The notes beneath the pieces are model-generated. The model was not told the DNA's origin. It worked only from the letters and a program-made list of their open reading frames with translations, and did not search any database. The position numbers and the translations under genes are program-made. This document shows positions 44,030 through 53,448 of a stretch of 64,000 bases of DNA, in pieces (the stretch's first letter is position 1; each line of letters starts with the position of its first letter). Origin of the DNA: Neobacillus sp. YX16 (GTDB lineage Bacteria > Bacillota > Bacilli > Bacillales > Cytobacillaceae); NCBI RefSeq assembly GCF_030123505.1, contig NZ_CP126115.1:6152001-6216000 (forward strand), given 5' to 3'.

Positions 44030-45271
44030 TTATGACCTATCTTCAGCTAGCGTTATTGTAGTGGTATTCAACTTTCCTTCTCGATAGTATTTTACTTCCA
44101 TCTGGTCACCAATTTTGGTCTCTTGATATAAATGCTTTCTAAGATCAATGACGTCATGAATGGTTTCACCATCCATTTCCACAATAACATCCAGCTCTTG
44201 TAACCCAGCCTGTGCAGCAGGTGAATTAGAGACAACTTGTCGAAGAGCAACTCCATAGTTAATATCTCTAGGTAATTTTAATGCTTCTTCTTGATAATAC
44301 CCAGGAATTTCAGCTACAGACTTCAAATCCACTCCCATATATGGGCGTTTCACCACTCCAAATTGCTCCAAATCATCAATAATTGGTCTTGCATAATTAA
44401 TTGGAATCGACAAGCCAATCCCTTCCACGGCATCTTGTGCGATTTTCATCGAGTTTATCCCAATAAGTTGTCCAGCAATATTGACTAAGGCACCACCGCT
44501 GTTACCTGGATTTATGGCTGCATCTGTCTGCAGTACTTCTGCTTGCCAATCCATAATCCCATCTTGATTGATATCAACTGGGATCGTCCGGTTAATTCCT
44601 GAAATAATCCCTTGGGTCACAGAACCAGAGAATGTCGCACCCAACGGATTCCCAATTGCCATGACGGGCTCACCCATTTTCAATGCCTCTGAATTGCCAA
44701 ATTCAGCAACTTTTTTAATCTTGGATGCATCAATTTCAAGAACTGCTAAATCAGTCCAGACATCGCCTCCGAGCAATTTAGCAGGTATTTTTGTACCATC
44801 ATTTAAAGTAACCTCTAATTGTGTTGCACCCTCGACCACATGCTGGTTGGTCACGACGTATGCTTTATTTCCTGCCTTTTTATAAATAACACCTGAGCCT
44901 GTACCAGCAGGACCTTGGTCGTCACCCGACTCATCATACCAAAAATTTGAATTTTGGATATTATTAATCCCAACTACAGCATCTGCAGCCTTATCAATCG
45001 CTTTTGTTGTATCCGTATTTACATCATAGGATACCTGCTGTTGAATAAAATTGTCTTGATTATCATTATTTCCACCAGCAGACTGGTTATTGTTTGGCTG
45101 CACATCGTAAGGAAGGAATCCTTGGTTGGATAATGCCGGAATTGAAATGACAACTAGCATCGCTCCAAGTATTGCACCGACAATACTGGCAAGAAAATAT
45201 CCTCCTCTATTTCCACTCTGTTTTTGGTAACGCCCCTGTGAATGATCATCATAATAACCCATTTTCACCAC
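44030..45271 (-). CDS. htrC: HtrA-like serine protease HtrC (YycK)
   Basis: 413-residue membrane-anchored serine protease of the DegP/HtrA family. One N-terminal membrane segment lies at residues 25-50 (GGYFLASIVGAILGAMLVVI). The trypsin-like domain has His in TNQHVVEG, Asp in TDLAVLEI and Ser in NPGNSGGALVN. A single C-terminal PDZ domain covers about 315-405. It acts outside the membrane in envelope protein quality control. It is the last gene of the walRKHIJ-htrC cluster. Confidence 0.92.
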   Translation of the reverse strand: MVKMGYYDDHSQGRYQKQSGNRGGYFLASIVGAILGAMLVVISIPALSNQGFLPYDVQPNNNQSAGGNNDNQDNFIQQQVSYDVNTDTTKAIDKAADAVVGINNIQNSNFWYDESGDDQGPAGTGSGVIYKKAGNKAYVVTNQHVVEGATQLEVTLNDGTKIPAKLLGGDVWTDLAVLEIDASKIKKVAEFGNSEALKMGEPVMAIGNPLGATFSGSVTQGIISGINRTIPVDINQDGIMDWQAEVLQTDAAINPGNSGGALVNIAGQLIGINSMKIAQDAVEGIGLSIPINYARPIIDDLEQFGVVKRPYMGVDLKSVAEIPGYYQEEALKLPRDINYGVALRQVVSNSPAAQAGLQELDVIVEMDGETIHDVIDLRKHLYQETKIGDQMEVKYYREGKLNTTTITLAEDRS

Positions 45272-45345
45272 GTCTCCCTTTCGTAAGCAACTACCTTTTA
45301 TTTTGGCTTATACTTACAATTATACTCTGTCCACAGTCATTTTAT

Positions 45346-45384
45346 AAAAAAAGAACAAAGATACCAATCAAGTATCTTTGTTCT
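45346..45384 (-). terminator. Terminator after walJ
   Basis: A perfect 13-bp stem (45352-45364 with 45372-45384) with a 7-base loop is followed by a T run on the minus strand. htrC therefore probably has its own promoter as well. Confidence 0.88.
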
Positions 45385-45387
45385 AGG

Positions 45388-46191
45388 CTATACTGCTGTT
45401 AAAATCGTTGGAACTTTAGGGTCTGTGTCGTAGAGGTCAAACTGCTCGCCAACAATCAATCCTTGGCTTTGCATCGTTTGTGTTACTGACATTCTTGCTA
45501 AGTCTTTCATATTGTTATCAAGACTTAAATGGGCAAGATATATTCTTTTTGTATTGTCTCCAATTACTTCACTCATCGCAATCGCTGCATCTTCATTTGA
45601 AACGTGACCAAGGTCGCTCAGAATCCTTCGTTTCGTATTCCAAGGATATCTTCCCATTCTCAGCATTTGCACATCATGATTTGACTCAAAAATATAGGCA
45701 TCAGCATTTGATATAATCCCTTTCATCCGATCACTTACATAGCCTGTATCTGTGATTAAAACCAATTTCTTGCCTGAGTGATGGAAAACATAAAACATCG
45801 GCTCTGCTGCATCATGCGAGACCCCAAATGATTCAATATCTGTTGCACCAAAGCTTTTTACACTTTCTGTGCTGAAAATCATCTTTTGTTCTGTTGGAAT
45901 ATCTCCAACATTTCGTTCCATTGCCCGCCAGGTATTTTCATTCGCGTAAACTGGCAGTTTATATTTACGGGCCAATACACCAATCCCTTTAATATGATCG
46001 CTATGTTCATGGGTTACAAAAATTCCTGATAATTTACTTATATCTCGATCTATATGTTGAAAAAATGCCTCCATTTGCTTCCCGCTAAATCCTGCATCTA
46101 CTAGAAAGGAATGCTCGTCTGATTCAACATAAAGCGAATTCCCCGTACTCCCGCTCGCTAAAACGCTAAACCTCAAATCCATATTTTTCAC
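45388..46191 (-). CDS. walJ: Metallo-beta-lactamase-fold protein WalJ (YycJ)
   Basis: 267-residue cytosolic hydrolase of the metallo-beta-lactamase superfamily. The metal motif [10 protein letters not shown] (about residues 60-69) is HxHxDH. Further ligands are the Asp in ITDTGYVSD and the His in [10 protein letters not shown] and LAHLS. WalJ links the WalRK pathway to cell-division/replication coordination and resembles 5' exonucleases. It follows walI with a 9-bp gap. Confidence 0.93.
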   Translation of the reverse strand: MKNMDLRFSVLASGSTGNSLYVESDEHSFLVDAGFSGKQMEAFFQHIDRDISKLSGIFVTHEHSDHIKGIGVLARKYKLPVYANENTWRAMERNVGDIPTEQKMIFSTESVKSFGATDIESFGVSHDAAEPMFYVFHHSGKKLVLITDTGYVSDRMKGIISNADAYIFESNHDVQMLRMGRYPWNTKRRILSDLGHVSNEDAAIAMSEVIGDNTKRIYLAHLSLDNNMKDLARMSVTQTMQSQGLIVGEQFDLYDTDPKVPTILTAV

Positions 46192-46200
46192 TCCACATCC

Positions 46201-46986
46201 CTATTTTTCATCGCTGTTAAATTCTATAATCTGTCCTTCTAGTGCATTAACATAAAGACTTTCTTTATCATCCACCACAAAACGCCATGTTGGTGCTAAA
46301 GCTTGTGAAGCCGCAAGCTGAATCAATGTTGAATAACCAAGTTCAACTTTTGTAATTTTACTTTTTGGCATTAGAGCACCTTTTTGATGCAAGGTTTCCA
46401 ATGCCTTTAAAGGAGGGAGAATTTCCTCCTTTTCTGTCACTTTTTCAATATCCTCTAGATAGGTTTGTTCATAGGATATAATTTGATTATGATCATCAAT
46501 TTGAAAAGTAAGCATTCCGCTTAGGTTTTCATATAAAGTCATATTCTCATATTGTTGAAAGTAAATGATGGTGTTTTTCTTATCCTCTTTCTTCCAAAAT
46601 TTATACTGGCTGCCGTACAAAACATTATCCTTAATAAAAGGTGTTAACTCAGCTGCTTCAAATTTTGGCTTTAAAGCGATCGGCTTATCCAGCTTCACTA
46701 TCAGTGCTGTGCTGGGTTCCTTTAGAAGCGCTGTTTGCCCCTTAAGTTTTGTTATATCATCCTTCGTAAACATTTTGGGTTTGGCACTTAGATACTGGTC
46801 CTCAATAGGTGCCTTTGGCAGCTCTTTATAACGAATTTCCTCTGCCTCTAGCATTTCCACAAAAGAGGCCTCTGTGACGACCTCGTATTGATTTGCATCT
46901 CTAACTTTCATAAACTGAAATAAAAGATAAACATCTAATATCAGGAACGTTAAGATAAAAATGGTCTTAATTTTACTCCAATCCAT
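46201..46986 (-). CDS. walI: WalRK regulator WalI (YycI)
   Basis: 261-residue bitopic membrane protein with an N-terminal helix (IKTIFILTFLILDVYLLFQF) and an extracytoplasmic YycI domain. With WalH it restrains the WalK kinase. I start it at ATG 46986 (MDWSKIKTI), the usual family start, behind GGGGGG. It overlaps the end of walH by 14 bp. Confidence 0.92.
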   Translation of the reverse strand: MDWSKIKTIFILTFLILDVYLLFQFMKVRDANQYEVVTEASFVEMLEAEEIRYKELPKAPIEDQYLSAKPKMFTKDDITKLKGQTALLKEPSTALIVKLDKPIALKPKFEAAELTPFIKDNVLYGSQYKFWKKEDKKNTIIYFQQYENMTLYENLSGMLTFQIDDHNQIISYEQTYLEDIEKVTEKEEILPPLKALETLHQKGALMPKSKITKVELGYSTLIQLAASQALAPTWRFVVDDKESLYVNALEGQIIEFNSDEK

Positions 46987-48301
46987 GCAACAATCCCCCC
47001 AGGTCATCCTTCGTGATTTGTCCCCATGTCTGGTTATAACGGTAGAACCAAGCAGGCTCTAGGAGAATCAGTTTATTTTCACCTTTATCCCTTGTCATCC
47101 TGTATCCTAAAACAAGTTGCTCTAATAATTCTGGTTTAAAATTTTTTTTACTTTCGAGATATCCCAGTACATCTGAACCTGTTGGAAGTGTTACCTTTAC
47201 CATTTCCGTCGTTAACGGAAGCTCTAAAGCCATATTGGGCCTAACATATTTCGAAATCTCATTTCTGCCCCAGACTTCTTGAATCTCTGACATGCCGCTC
47301 TCATTAAAGACAGGAAAACCATCATTATTATATAAACGAAACGTAACAGATTTCCTTTTTACATCCCTGGCAACATATCGATAAGGGTCTGTCCAGCCGC
47401 CATGCCCATTAATAAAATCGATACTCCTCATTAATAAATCATAAGCATTGTCAACATAATCAGACTCTCCATTAGGATTAACATAAAGGAGCATATTGGT
47501 ATTCTGATTAACAGTCATCTTACTCGAAGCATCACTAAATTCTTCTACCCCGGAAACCGTTCCCCTTTGTACAAATCTCGGGTCACTAAACAATGCCTCT
47601 TTGAATGCCTCCGAGTTAAGAACGACAGGTAGATAGGTATATTCCATCATTTCTACATTTCCATCTGGGATAAAAACAGTCCTCTCCTCTGTTGCCTCAT
47701 AAGCGAAATAGCGCTGATATTGCTCAGCATTTTTATAAAAATCACGATTAAATTCATTTAATAACCCAGGGGATATATGGCTTATATAAACCTGCCGGTA
47801 ATCGGCCGAAACGAAATATACTGTCCCATTTCCCTTTTCAGAATTCTCAACGTTGATAATAATTCGATTAAAATTGAAAGCAGGAATTCTTTTCTCCTCA
47901 AATTTTAGTACACTTCGATATAGTTCAATCGGAATGTCAGTTGGAAAGACAATTTCAGCATTGCCATTTCCATGTACTAATTCTTTGATATCCTCTACAT
48001 TTTCAGAGTAGTTTTTCACGTCGTAGAAAGACCATTTCCTTATTTCACTCATAATCTGATTTAGTAGAGCGGCATTGGTTGTCCCATTATGCTGCCCGTT
48101 TCTATGAAATACCACTAAATCAGGGGTAATGACCTCATGAAGCTCGCGTTTTTCCTTTAAAGTTACCTCTGCAACATTATTACCATTTTCCATCATGTCA
48201 AAATTAGGCTGATACGTCCAAAGATTCCAAGTTAAAACAATACTAACCAGAATTAGAATTGTTAATATGACTGATTTACTATTTTCGTATCTCATGACCA
48301 T
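46973..48301 (-). CDS. walH: WalRK regulator WalH (YycH)
   Basis: 442-residue membrane-anchored protein with a single N-terminal helix (SVILTILILVSIVLTWNLW) and a long extracytoplasmic YycH domain. It contacts WalK and WalI at the membrane and tunes kinase activity. It overlaps walK by 10 bp. Confidence 0.92.
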   Translation of the reverse strand: MVMRYENSKSVILTILILVSIVLTWNLWTYQPNFDMMENGNNVAEVTLKEKRELHEVITPDLVVFHRNGQHNGTTNAALLNQIMSEIRKWSFYDVKNYSENVEDIKELVHGNGNAEIVFPTDIPIELYRSVLKFEEKRIPAFNFNRIIINVENSEKGNGTVYFVSADYRQVYISHISPGLLNEFNRDFYKNAEQYQRYFAYEATEERTVFIPDGNVEMMEYTYLPVVLNSEAFKEALFSDPRFVQRGTVSGVEEFSDASSKMTVNQNTNMLLYVNPNGESDYVDNAYDLLMRSIDFINGHGGWTDPYRYVARDVKRKSVTFRLYNNDGFPVFNESGMSEIQEVWGRNEISKYVRPNMALELPLTTEMVKVTLPTGSDVLGYLESKKNFKPELLEQLVLGYRMTRDKGENKLILLEPAWFYRYNQTWGQITKDDLGGLLHGLE

Positions 48302-50115
48302 TCATCCTCTTCAGATTGCTCATATGGCAGTGAAAAGGAAATTTCCGTCCCTTTTCCCTCGTCACTTACAGCCCAAATCATGCCGCCATGAACATTAACC
48401 ATTTCCTTTGCAATGGCCAATCCTAATCCCGTACCACCCAATTTTCTTGTTCTCGCTTTATCCACACGATAAAAACGATCAAAAATCTTAGCGATATTCT
48501 CCTTGGGTATTCCTACCCCTTCATCAGAGACACTTACGACAATTTTTTCTTCTTCCTCTTTTATTGAAAAAGTAACCTGTCCGCCTTCTGGAGAATACTT
48601 AAGTGCATTCGAAATAATATTGTAAAGTACCTGTGTCATTTTATCTTCATCTATTTCTACGAAGATTGCATGAGTTGGCAGTAATCTTTGAAAGCTTACA
48701 TTTTGCTCTTTTGACATTTCAAAACGGTCAATAATACGGTCAAAGAAATCAACAAAATTTACCCATTCTTTTGAAAGTCGATAATCTGTACTATCTAATT
48801 TGGATAGTTGAAGAAGATCATTGACTAGGCGGATCATTCTTTCCGTTTCAGTCCGCGTAACTTCTAAAAAGTTAGGGGCAATCTCTTCATCCTTCCAGGC
48901 GCCATCGGCCAATGCCTCTAAGTAACTTCTCATCGTAGTGAGCGGTGTTCTTAACTCATGAGATACATTGGCAACAAACTCTCTTCTTTCCGCGTCTATT
49001 TTTTCCTGGTCGGTTATATCGTGAAGAACCGCAATTAACCCATTTACAAAACCCGTCTCTTTTTGAATAACTGAAAAGTTAGCACGAAGAATATAAGGTT
49101 CTTTTTTCGTACTATAATCAAGAATTAACGAATCCTTTTCTTCTAATAAATCTTCAAATGTATTCGTATCACTTAACCCTAATAGAGAAACAATTGGCTG
49201 TGAGAGAACTGTTTCACGTGAAACATTCAGCATCTCCGCAGCAGGTTCATTGATTAAGATAACTCTGCCTTTTCGGTCTGTCGCAATTACTCCGTCTGTC
49301 ATATAGGATAAGACGGAAGAAAGCTTCCTTCTTTCTCCCTCGGTCATGGCCTGAGCTTCTTGGAGCTTTTTCGTTAAATTATTAAAGGTTAGAGCCAAGG
49401 TTCCAATTTCATCCTGCCCGTATACCCTTACTTTTCGCGAAAAATTCCCTTTCGCCATCGCCATTGCTTGCTTTTTCATGTCTGTAATCGGTCTGGTTAT
49501 CGTCTGTGCCAGCAGTATTCCCAAGATAGCCGTAATCGCTAATGCAATACCTGTACCCGTTGCAAAAATACCATTAATGGTTTTCATTTGGGTAAAAACA
49601 TTTTCTATTTTAGCTTCCAAATAAATAGCACCAATAACATTATTGCCTGATTTTATTGGCGTCGAAAGTACCCAAATCCGGTGCCCGCCTTTTTTATCAA
49701 TTCTGATACTGCTCGAGTCTTCCCCAAGATTGATGGACTGCGTAATCCGCAGCTCTGTCGTTCTCTGTCCGACGATACCTTGGTTTGTATCGGAGGTTCC
49801 GAGAATTTTACGAGACTTTCCCTCAATAACCCTAACCTCAAAAATATCAGCAGATTCAAAATCACGAAGAATCTTTTTAATTTCATCTTCAAGGGTAGGA
49901 TCTTCAGGAGTCCTTTTTCTTTCCATTTCTTCGACCACATTATAGGCAAGCAGATTAACGCGTTCTTTTATCGAGGTTTGAAAATTTGTCCTTAATGTTT
50001 CTTCGAGCTGCCTGACAAAATAGACGCCAATAATCTGCATCGCAACTAAAATTAGCAGTACGTAGATGATTACAAATTTAACATGTATAGAACGAAAAAA
50101 ACTAACCTTTTTCAT
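48292..50115 (-). CDS. walK: Sensor histidine kinase WalK (YycG)
   Basis: 607-residue essential kinase of cell-wall metabolism. TM1 lies at about 10-32, the extracytoplasmic PAS-like sensor at 33-180, and TM2 at about 182-205. A HAMP domain, a cytoplasmic PAS domain (VIATDRKGRVILINEPAAEM) and HisKA with FVANVSHELRTPLTT (phospho-His about 388) follow. The ATPase domain includes NALKYSPEGG, DEGVGIPKEN and GTGLGLAIAKEMV. The start is ATG 50115, about 10 bases after AGGAG. The ATG at 50124 is too close. The gene carries a perfect parS site. Confidence 0.95.
   Translation of the reverse strand: MKKVSFFRSIHVKFVIIYVLLILVAMQIIGVYFVRQLEETLRTNFQTSIKERVNLLAYNVVEEMERKRTPEDPTLEDEIKKILRDFESADIFEVRVIEGKSRKILGTSDTNQGIVGQRTTELRITQSINLGEDSSSIRIDKKGGHRIWVLSTPIKSGNNVIGAIYLEAKIENVFTQMKTINGIFATGTGIALAITAILGILLAQTITRPITDMKKQAMAMAKGNFSRKVRVYGQDEIGTLALTFNNLTKKLQEAQAMTEGERRKLSSVLSYMTDGVIATDRKGRVILINEPAAEMLNVSRETVLSQPIVSLLGLSDTNTFEDLLEEKDSLILDYSTKKEPYILRANFSVIQKETGFVNGLIAVLHDITDQEKIDAERREFVANVSHELRTPLTTMRSYLEALADGAWKDEEIAPNFLEVTRTETERMIRLVNDLLQLSKLDSTDYRLSKEWVNFVDFFDRIIDRFEMSKEQNVSFQRLLPTHAIFVEIDEDKMTQVLYNIISNALKYSPEGGQVTFSIKEEEEKIVVSVSDEGVGIPKENIAKIFDRFYRVDKARTRKLGGTGLGLAIAKEMVNVHGGMIWAVSDEGKGTEISFSLPYEQSEEDEWS
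49210..49225. promoter_or_regulatory. Perfect parS site (Spo0J/ParB binding) inside walK
   Basis: TGTTTCACGTGAAACA is the exact 16-bp parS consensus of Bacillus. On the walK strand it encodes part of NVSRETV. It marks the origin-proximal ParB loading domain. Confidence 0.95.
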
Positions 50116-50123
50116 GAAGAACA

Positions 50124-50834
50124 TTACTCCTGATCTGGGTTACGCAAATAGTAGCCCACTCCTCTACGAGTAACAATCCACGTAGGGTGGCTAGGGTTAT
50201 CTTCAATCTTTTCACGTAAACGGCGAACCGTTACATCCACTGTTCGAACATCTCCGTAATAATCATAGCCCCATACGGTTTGCAGCAGATGCTCCCTTGT
50301 CATTACTTGTCCAATATGCTTTGCCAAATAGTAGAGCAGTTCAAATTCACGGTGCGTTAGTTCAATTGTCTCTCCGCGTTTTGAAACGACATATGCATTT
50401 GGATGGATGGTTAGTGAACCAATTTCAATTTCGTTTGTTTCAATTTCCTCATCTGTCTGAGAAATGACAACCTGATGTCGACGCAGATTCGCTTTGACTC
50501 TGGCAATTAATTCCCTGGTACTAAAAGGTTTTGTTACATAATCATCTGCACCAAGCTCAAGGCCTAATACCTTATCTATTTCCGAATCTTTAGCAGTCAG
50601 CATAATAATCGGCATATCATATTTCTTGCGGACTTCGCGACAAACTTCCATTCCATCTTTTAAAGGAAGCATAATATCTAAGAGAATTAAGTCTGGCTGT
50701 ACTTCTTCTACCATTACGAGAGCTTCGTTTCCATCATAAGCACTGTAAACATCGTAACCCTCTTTTTTTAAGTTAAACTGCAAAATATCCGCAATCGGTT
50801 TTTCATCATCCACTACGAGAATTTTCTTTTCCAT
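50124..50834 (-). CDS. walR: Response regulator WalR (YycF)
   Basis: 236-residue OmpR/PhoB-family regulator that controls peptidoglycan hydrolase genes. The receiver domain has the acidic pair in VVDDEKP, phospho-Asp in [10 protein letters not shown] (about residue 53) and Lys in [10 protein letters not shown]. The C-terminal winged helix has [15 protein letters not shown] and [16 protein letters not shown]. The start is ATG 50834, 8 bases after AGGAG. The ATG at 50840 is too close to the RBS. It heads the wal operon. Confidence 0.95.
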   Translation of the reverse strand: MEKKILVVDDEKPIADILQFNLKKEGYDVYSAYDGNEALVMVEEVQPDLILLDIMLPLKDGMEVCREVRKKYDMPIIMLTAKDSEIDKVLGLELGADDYVTKPFSTRELIARVKANLRRHQVVISQTDEEIETNEIEIGSLTIHPNAYVVSKRGETIELTHREFELLYYLAKHIGQVMTREHLLQTVWGYDYYGDVRTVDVTVRRLREKIEDNPSHPTWIVTRRGVGYYLRNPDQE

Positions 50835-50952
50835 ACCCATTGCTCCTTTGTTTTTAAAAATTATCTATTGATAAAAATATAAATGGCATTTCTACTCTAG
50901 TTTACTTTACCATTGTTTCTGTTGTAATTCATCTATTAGTAGTATTTGACAC

Positions 50953-50987
50953 AAAAAGAGCCTCTAGTACTAGTAGAGACTCTTTTT
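50953..50987 (-). terminator. Terminator after M23/G5 gene
   Basis: Stem AAAAAGAG/CTCTTTTT extended by CTCTA/TAGAG across one mismatch, followed on the minus strand by TTTTTG. Confidence 0.82.
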
Positions 50988-51000
50988 GTAGGATGTGGAA

Positions 51001-52461
51001 TTATTGATGTGTATAATTTAAAGGATTTTGAAGAGCTCCATTTTTGTATACTTCAAAATGTAAATGTACTCCGGTTGAGTTTCCAGTTGAGCCCATGATA
51101 CCAATGGATGAGCCTTGCGAAACGGTTTGACCAACACTTACATCAATTGATGCTAGGTGGGCATATACCGTACGCAAACCATTTTGGTGATCAATCACGA
51201 TTTTGTTTCCATAACCGCCGTCATAACCTGCTGAGACAACTTTACCATTATCTGCAGCTTTAATTGTTCGATTGCTTGGTCTTGCGATATCAATTCCTTT
51301 GTGGGCTCTACCCCATCTCTGGCCTTGTTGGCTGGAAATGTAACCTCCAACTGTTGGCCAGGCAAGAGTACCCGTGCCACGTGAAGGAATCACCTTTGTT
51401 CCTTTTACAACAATATGAGTAACAGGCTCTGTAAGGACAACCTCACTTGTTACTGTACTGCTGACGGTAGCTCCATTTTCTGTCGAAATGCGATAGGTAA
51501 CAGAACGTTCTCCATTTTTGCCTTCTTGCTTTACTGTTGTTTCGCCTTTTGGCATGCTATCATCATTAACGGTTTCATTGGCAAAAGTTACCGCTTCTTT
51601 TCGATTTTCTTCTTTTTCAACAATAATTTTAACAAAAGGCTTTAATGCTGTAACATTAACCTCTTGACCAATTTTCACTACAGTATCTTCTGTAAGTCCA
51701 GGATTTAAGGCAAGAAACTGGTCTAATGGTAATCCATGGTTATTAGCGATCGTTCCTAGAACATCGCCTTCATTTACTACATACTTCTTTTCTTCTAACG
51801 AACCTTTTTGTAAAAGGGTAACGGCTTCTTCAGCCGACATAATTTCATCAGGCGAAACTTTCTCTGTATCAAATGAAACATTTTCAACGGCTCTCACGTC
51901 TAATATACGAGTTTCATTTTCCTTTAATGGTTGTAATTCAGTTTCAGGTGCAGCCTTCCTAGCTTCTACCTCATCTAGTTGAGCTTGAGTTACATAGGCA
52001 AGTTTAAGTCTTTTAATAACATCTTCAGCAGTCTCTTGGTTTTCTAAGAAAACAACAGGCTTTCCGTCAATAATAATGGCGGAAGCTTCAGCTTGAATCT
52101 GGATGGTACTATCAAGTTTTTGAATGGTTTCTTCATCATTTGCTGTTGAATGAAAAACCTGTTCCTTTATGTACTCAATATTTGAGCCAAAATTCAAGTC
52201 CATATCCTTAGTAGATTCTCTTAATTTGTCTTCCTTTTCTTCGACAATGTTTTCAACAATCTCTTTATTAGAAACAGTTCCTATATATTGTTGATCATGG
52301 TATACATGGTAAACAGTCGTTAATTTGAACGAACCTGCAGCACTTGCAGACACGCTGCTAAATATTAGTGCAGAAGCCGCAAACGCTGTCATAACAGCCA
52401 TTTTCAAAGATTGTTTTTTCTTTAATTTACTTGATTTATTTCCTTTATTATTAAATAACAT
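51001..52461 (-). CDS. Secreted M23 endopeptidase with LysM and G5 domains
   Basis: 486-residue cell-wall hydrolase. The signal peptide covers about residues 1-42 (MAVMTAFAASALIFSSVSAS). A YabE-like N-terminal region leads to LysM (KYVVNEGDVLGTIANNHGLP, about 228-272). G5 is at about 275-355 and M23 at 370-486. The M23 zinc ligands are visible in RAHKGIDIARP (His, Asp) and GVHLHFEVYK (HxH). It lies upstream of walR in the same direction, so WalR control is plausible, but I did not find a convincing WalR direct repeat. Confidence 0.88.
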   Translation of the reverse strand: MLFNNKGNKSSKLKKKQSLKMAVMTAFAASALIFSSVSASAAGSFKLTTVYHVYHDQQYIGTVSNKEIVENIVEEKEDKLRESTKDMDLNFGSNIEYIKEQVFHSTANDEETIQKLDSTIQIQAEASAIIIDGKPVVFLENQETAEDVIKRLKLAYVTQAQLDEVEARKAAPETELQPLKENETRILDVRAVENVSFDTEKVSPDEIMSAEEAVTLLQKGSLEEKKYVVNEGDVLGTIANNHGLPLDQFLALNPGLTEDTVVKIGQEVNVTALKPFVKIIVEKEENRKEAVTFANETVNDDSMPKGETTVKQEGKNGERSVTYRISTENGATVSSTVTSEVVLTEPVTHIVVKGTKVIPSRGTGTLAWPTVGGYISSQQGQRWGRAHKGIDIARPSNRTIKAADNGKVVSAGYDGGYGNKIVIDHQNGLRTVYAHLASIDVSVGQTVSQGSSIGIMGSTGNSTGVHLHFEVYKNGALQNPLNYTHQ

Positions 52462-52814
52462 TGGAATCCTCCTAAATTACGGAAACAACTCTCTTAATCT
52501 AGTACTTTATAACCACAAAAGAAATTTCCTTCTTTTTCTACTCTATAACTTTAACATAATTTCAAATTTAATAACGATTAGTCTTTATAATGTAACAAAA
52601 TTGTATAACAGCTGACATTTTACTACAGATATAGGAGTTGGAAGTAGGAGGATTTTCTGTGTATTTTTTCCTATTTTGGTAGGTAAAAGTTATTATACCA
52701 ACGTTTTAAACAGGTGATAGAATATGACCACATTTTACATAATGGGACAAGCTTCGCCAAAATCTTGTAAATAATTAGATGTTTTATTACATCAATATTA
52801 CGCTTATAACAAAT
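52462..52814. other. AT-rich intergenic stretch
   Basis: This contains the RBS (AGGAGG) of the M23 gene and AT-rich promoter-like sequence. No start-supported gene, repeat or structured RNA was recognised. Confidence 0.5.
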
Positions 52815-52850
52815 AAAAAAAGAAGCCTACATCTGCAAGCTTCTTTTTTT
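52815..52850 (-). terminator. Terminator after tRNA cluster
   Basis: AAAAAAAGAAGC (52815-52826) pairs with GCTTCTTTTTTT (52839-52850). It lies 5 bp past tRNA-Phe. Confidence 0.82.
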
Positions 52851-52854
52851 ATTA

Positions 52855-52927
52855 TGGCTCAGGACGGAATCGAACCGCCGACACAAGGATTTTCAGTCCT
52901 TTGCTCTACCGACTGAGCTACTGAGCC
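52855..52927 (-). tRNA. tRNA-Phe (GAA)
   Basis: 73-nt cloverleaf: acceptor GGCTCAG/CTGAGCC, D arm GCTC/GAGC, anticodon stem AAGGA with loop CTGAAAA, T arm with GGTTCGATTCC, discriminator A. The CCA end is not encoded. Confidence 0.96.
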
Positions 52928-52969
52928 AACTTAAGTTGTTACCATAACTTATCTATTTAGGTAAGTTAA

Positions 52970-53046
52970 TGGCGGTCTGGACGGGACTCGAACCCGCGAC
53001 CTCCTGCGTGACAGGCAGGCATTCTAACCAACTGAACTACCAGACC
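52970..53046 (-). tRNA. tRNA-Asp (GTC), CCA encoded
   Basis: Acceptor GGTCTGG/CCAGACC, anticodon loop CTGTCAC, T loop GGTTCGAGTCC, discriminator G followed by an encoded CCA (52972-52970). Confidence 0.96.
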
Positions 53047-53110
53047 ATATGATATTGATTGTCAGCAAGCAACCGGACTTGCCGATGTTTTGCCAACAAT
53101 CAAATGCCAA

Positions 53111-53182
53111 TGACCCCTACGGGATTCGAACCCGTGTTACCTCCGTGAAAGGGAGGTGTCTTAACCACTTGACCAAGGGGCC
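53111..53182 (-). tRNA. tRNA-Glu (TTC)
   Basis: 72-nt tRNA: acceptor GGCCCCT/AGGGGTC, anticodon loop CTTTCAC, T loop GGTTCGAATCC, discriminator A, no encoded CCA. Confidence 0.96.
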
Positions 53183-53246
53183 ATAAATTGAAGGTTATTT
53201 TGCTAACGCGAAAGGAAAGTAATTTTCCACTATCGCGAAAAAACTT

Positions 53247-53322
53247 TGGTGAGCCATGAAGGATTCGAACCTTCGACCCTCTGATTAAAAGTCAGATGCT
53301 CTACCAACTGAGCTAATGGCTC
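53247..53322 (-). tRNA. tRNA-Lys (TTT), CCA encoded
   Basis: Acceptor GAGCCAT/ATGGCTC, anticodon loop CTTTTAA, T loop GGTTCGAATCC, discriminator A and encoded CCA. First of the Lys-Glu-Asp-Phe cluster, the set found between purA and walR in Bacillus. Confidence 0.96.
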
Positions 53323-53415
53323 GTCATAAGATGTCTCGTTTGTGACGACGCTTTTTATAATAACACGGCTTGTACGTAAAGTACAATACTTTTTTAAAAA
53401 AAGATTTTTAAAAGT

Positions 53416-53445
53416 GAAAGCCCTCAGAAAATGAGGGCTTTTTCA
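53416..53445 (-). terminator. Terminator after purA
   Basis: Stem GAAAGCCCTCA / TGAGGGCTTTTTC around a GAAAA loop. It overlaps the few bases before the purA stop. Confidence 0.85.
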
Positions 53446-53448
53446 AGA

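Noticed and set aside
52600..52640. WalR binding site upstream of the M23 gene
   Set aside because: Two TGTTAY-like hexamers are present, but their spacing is 13 bp start to start, not the expected 11 bp.
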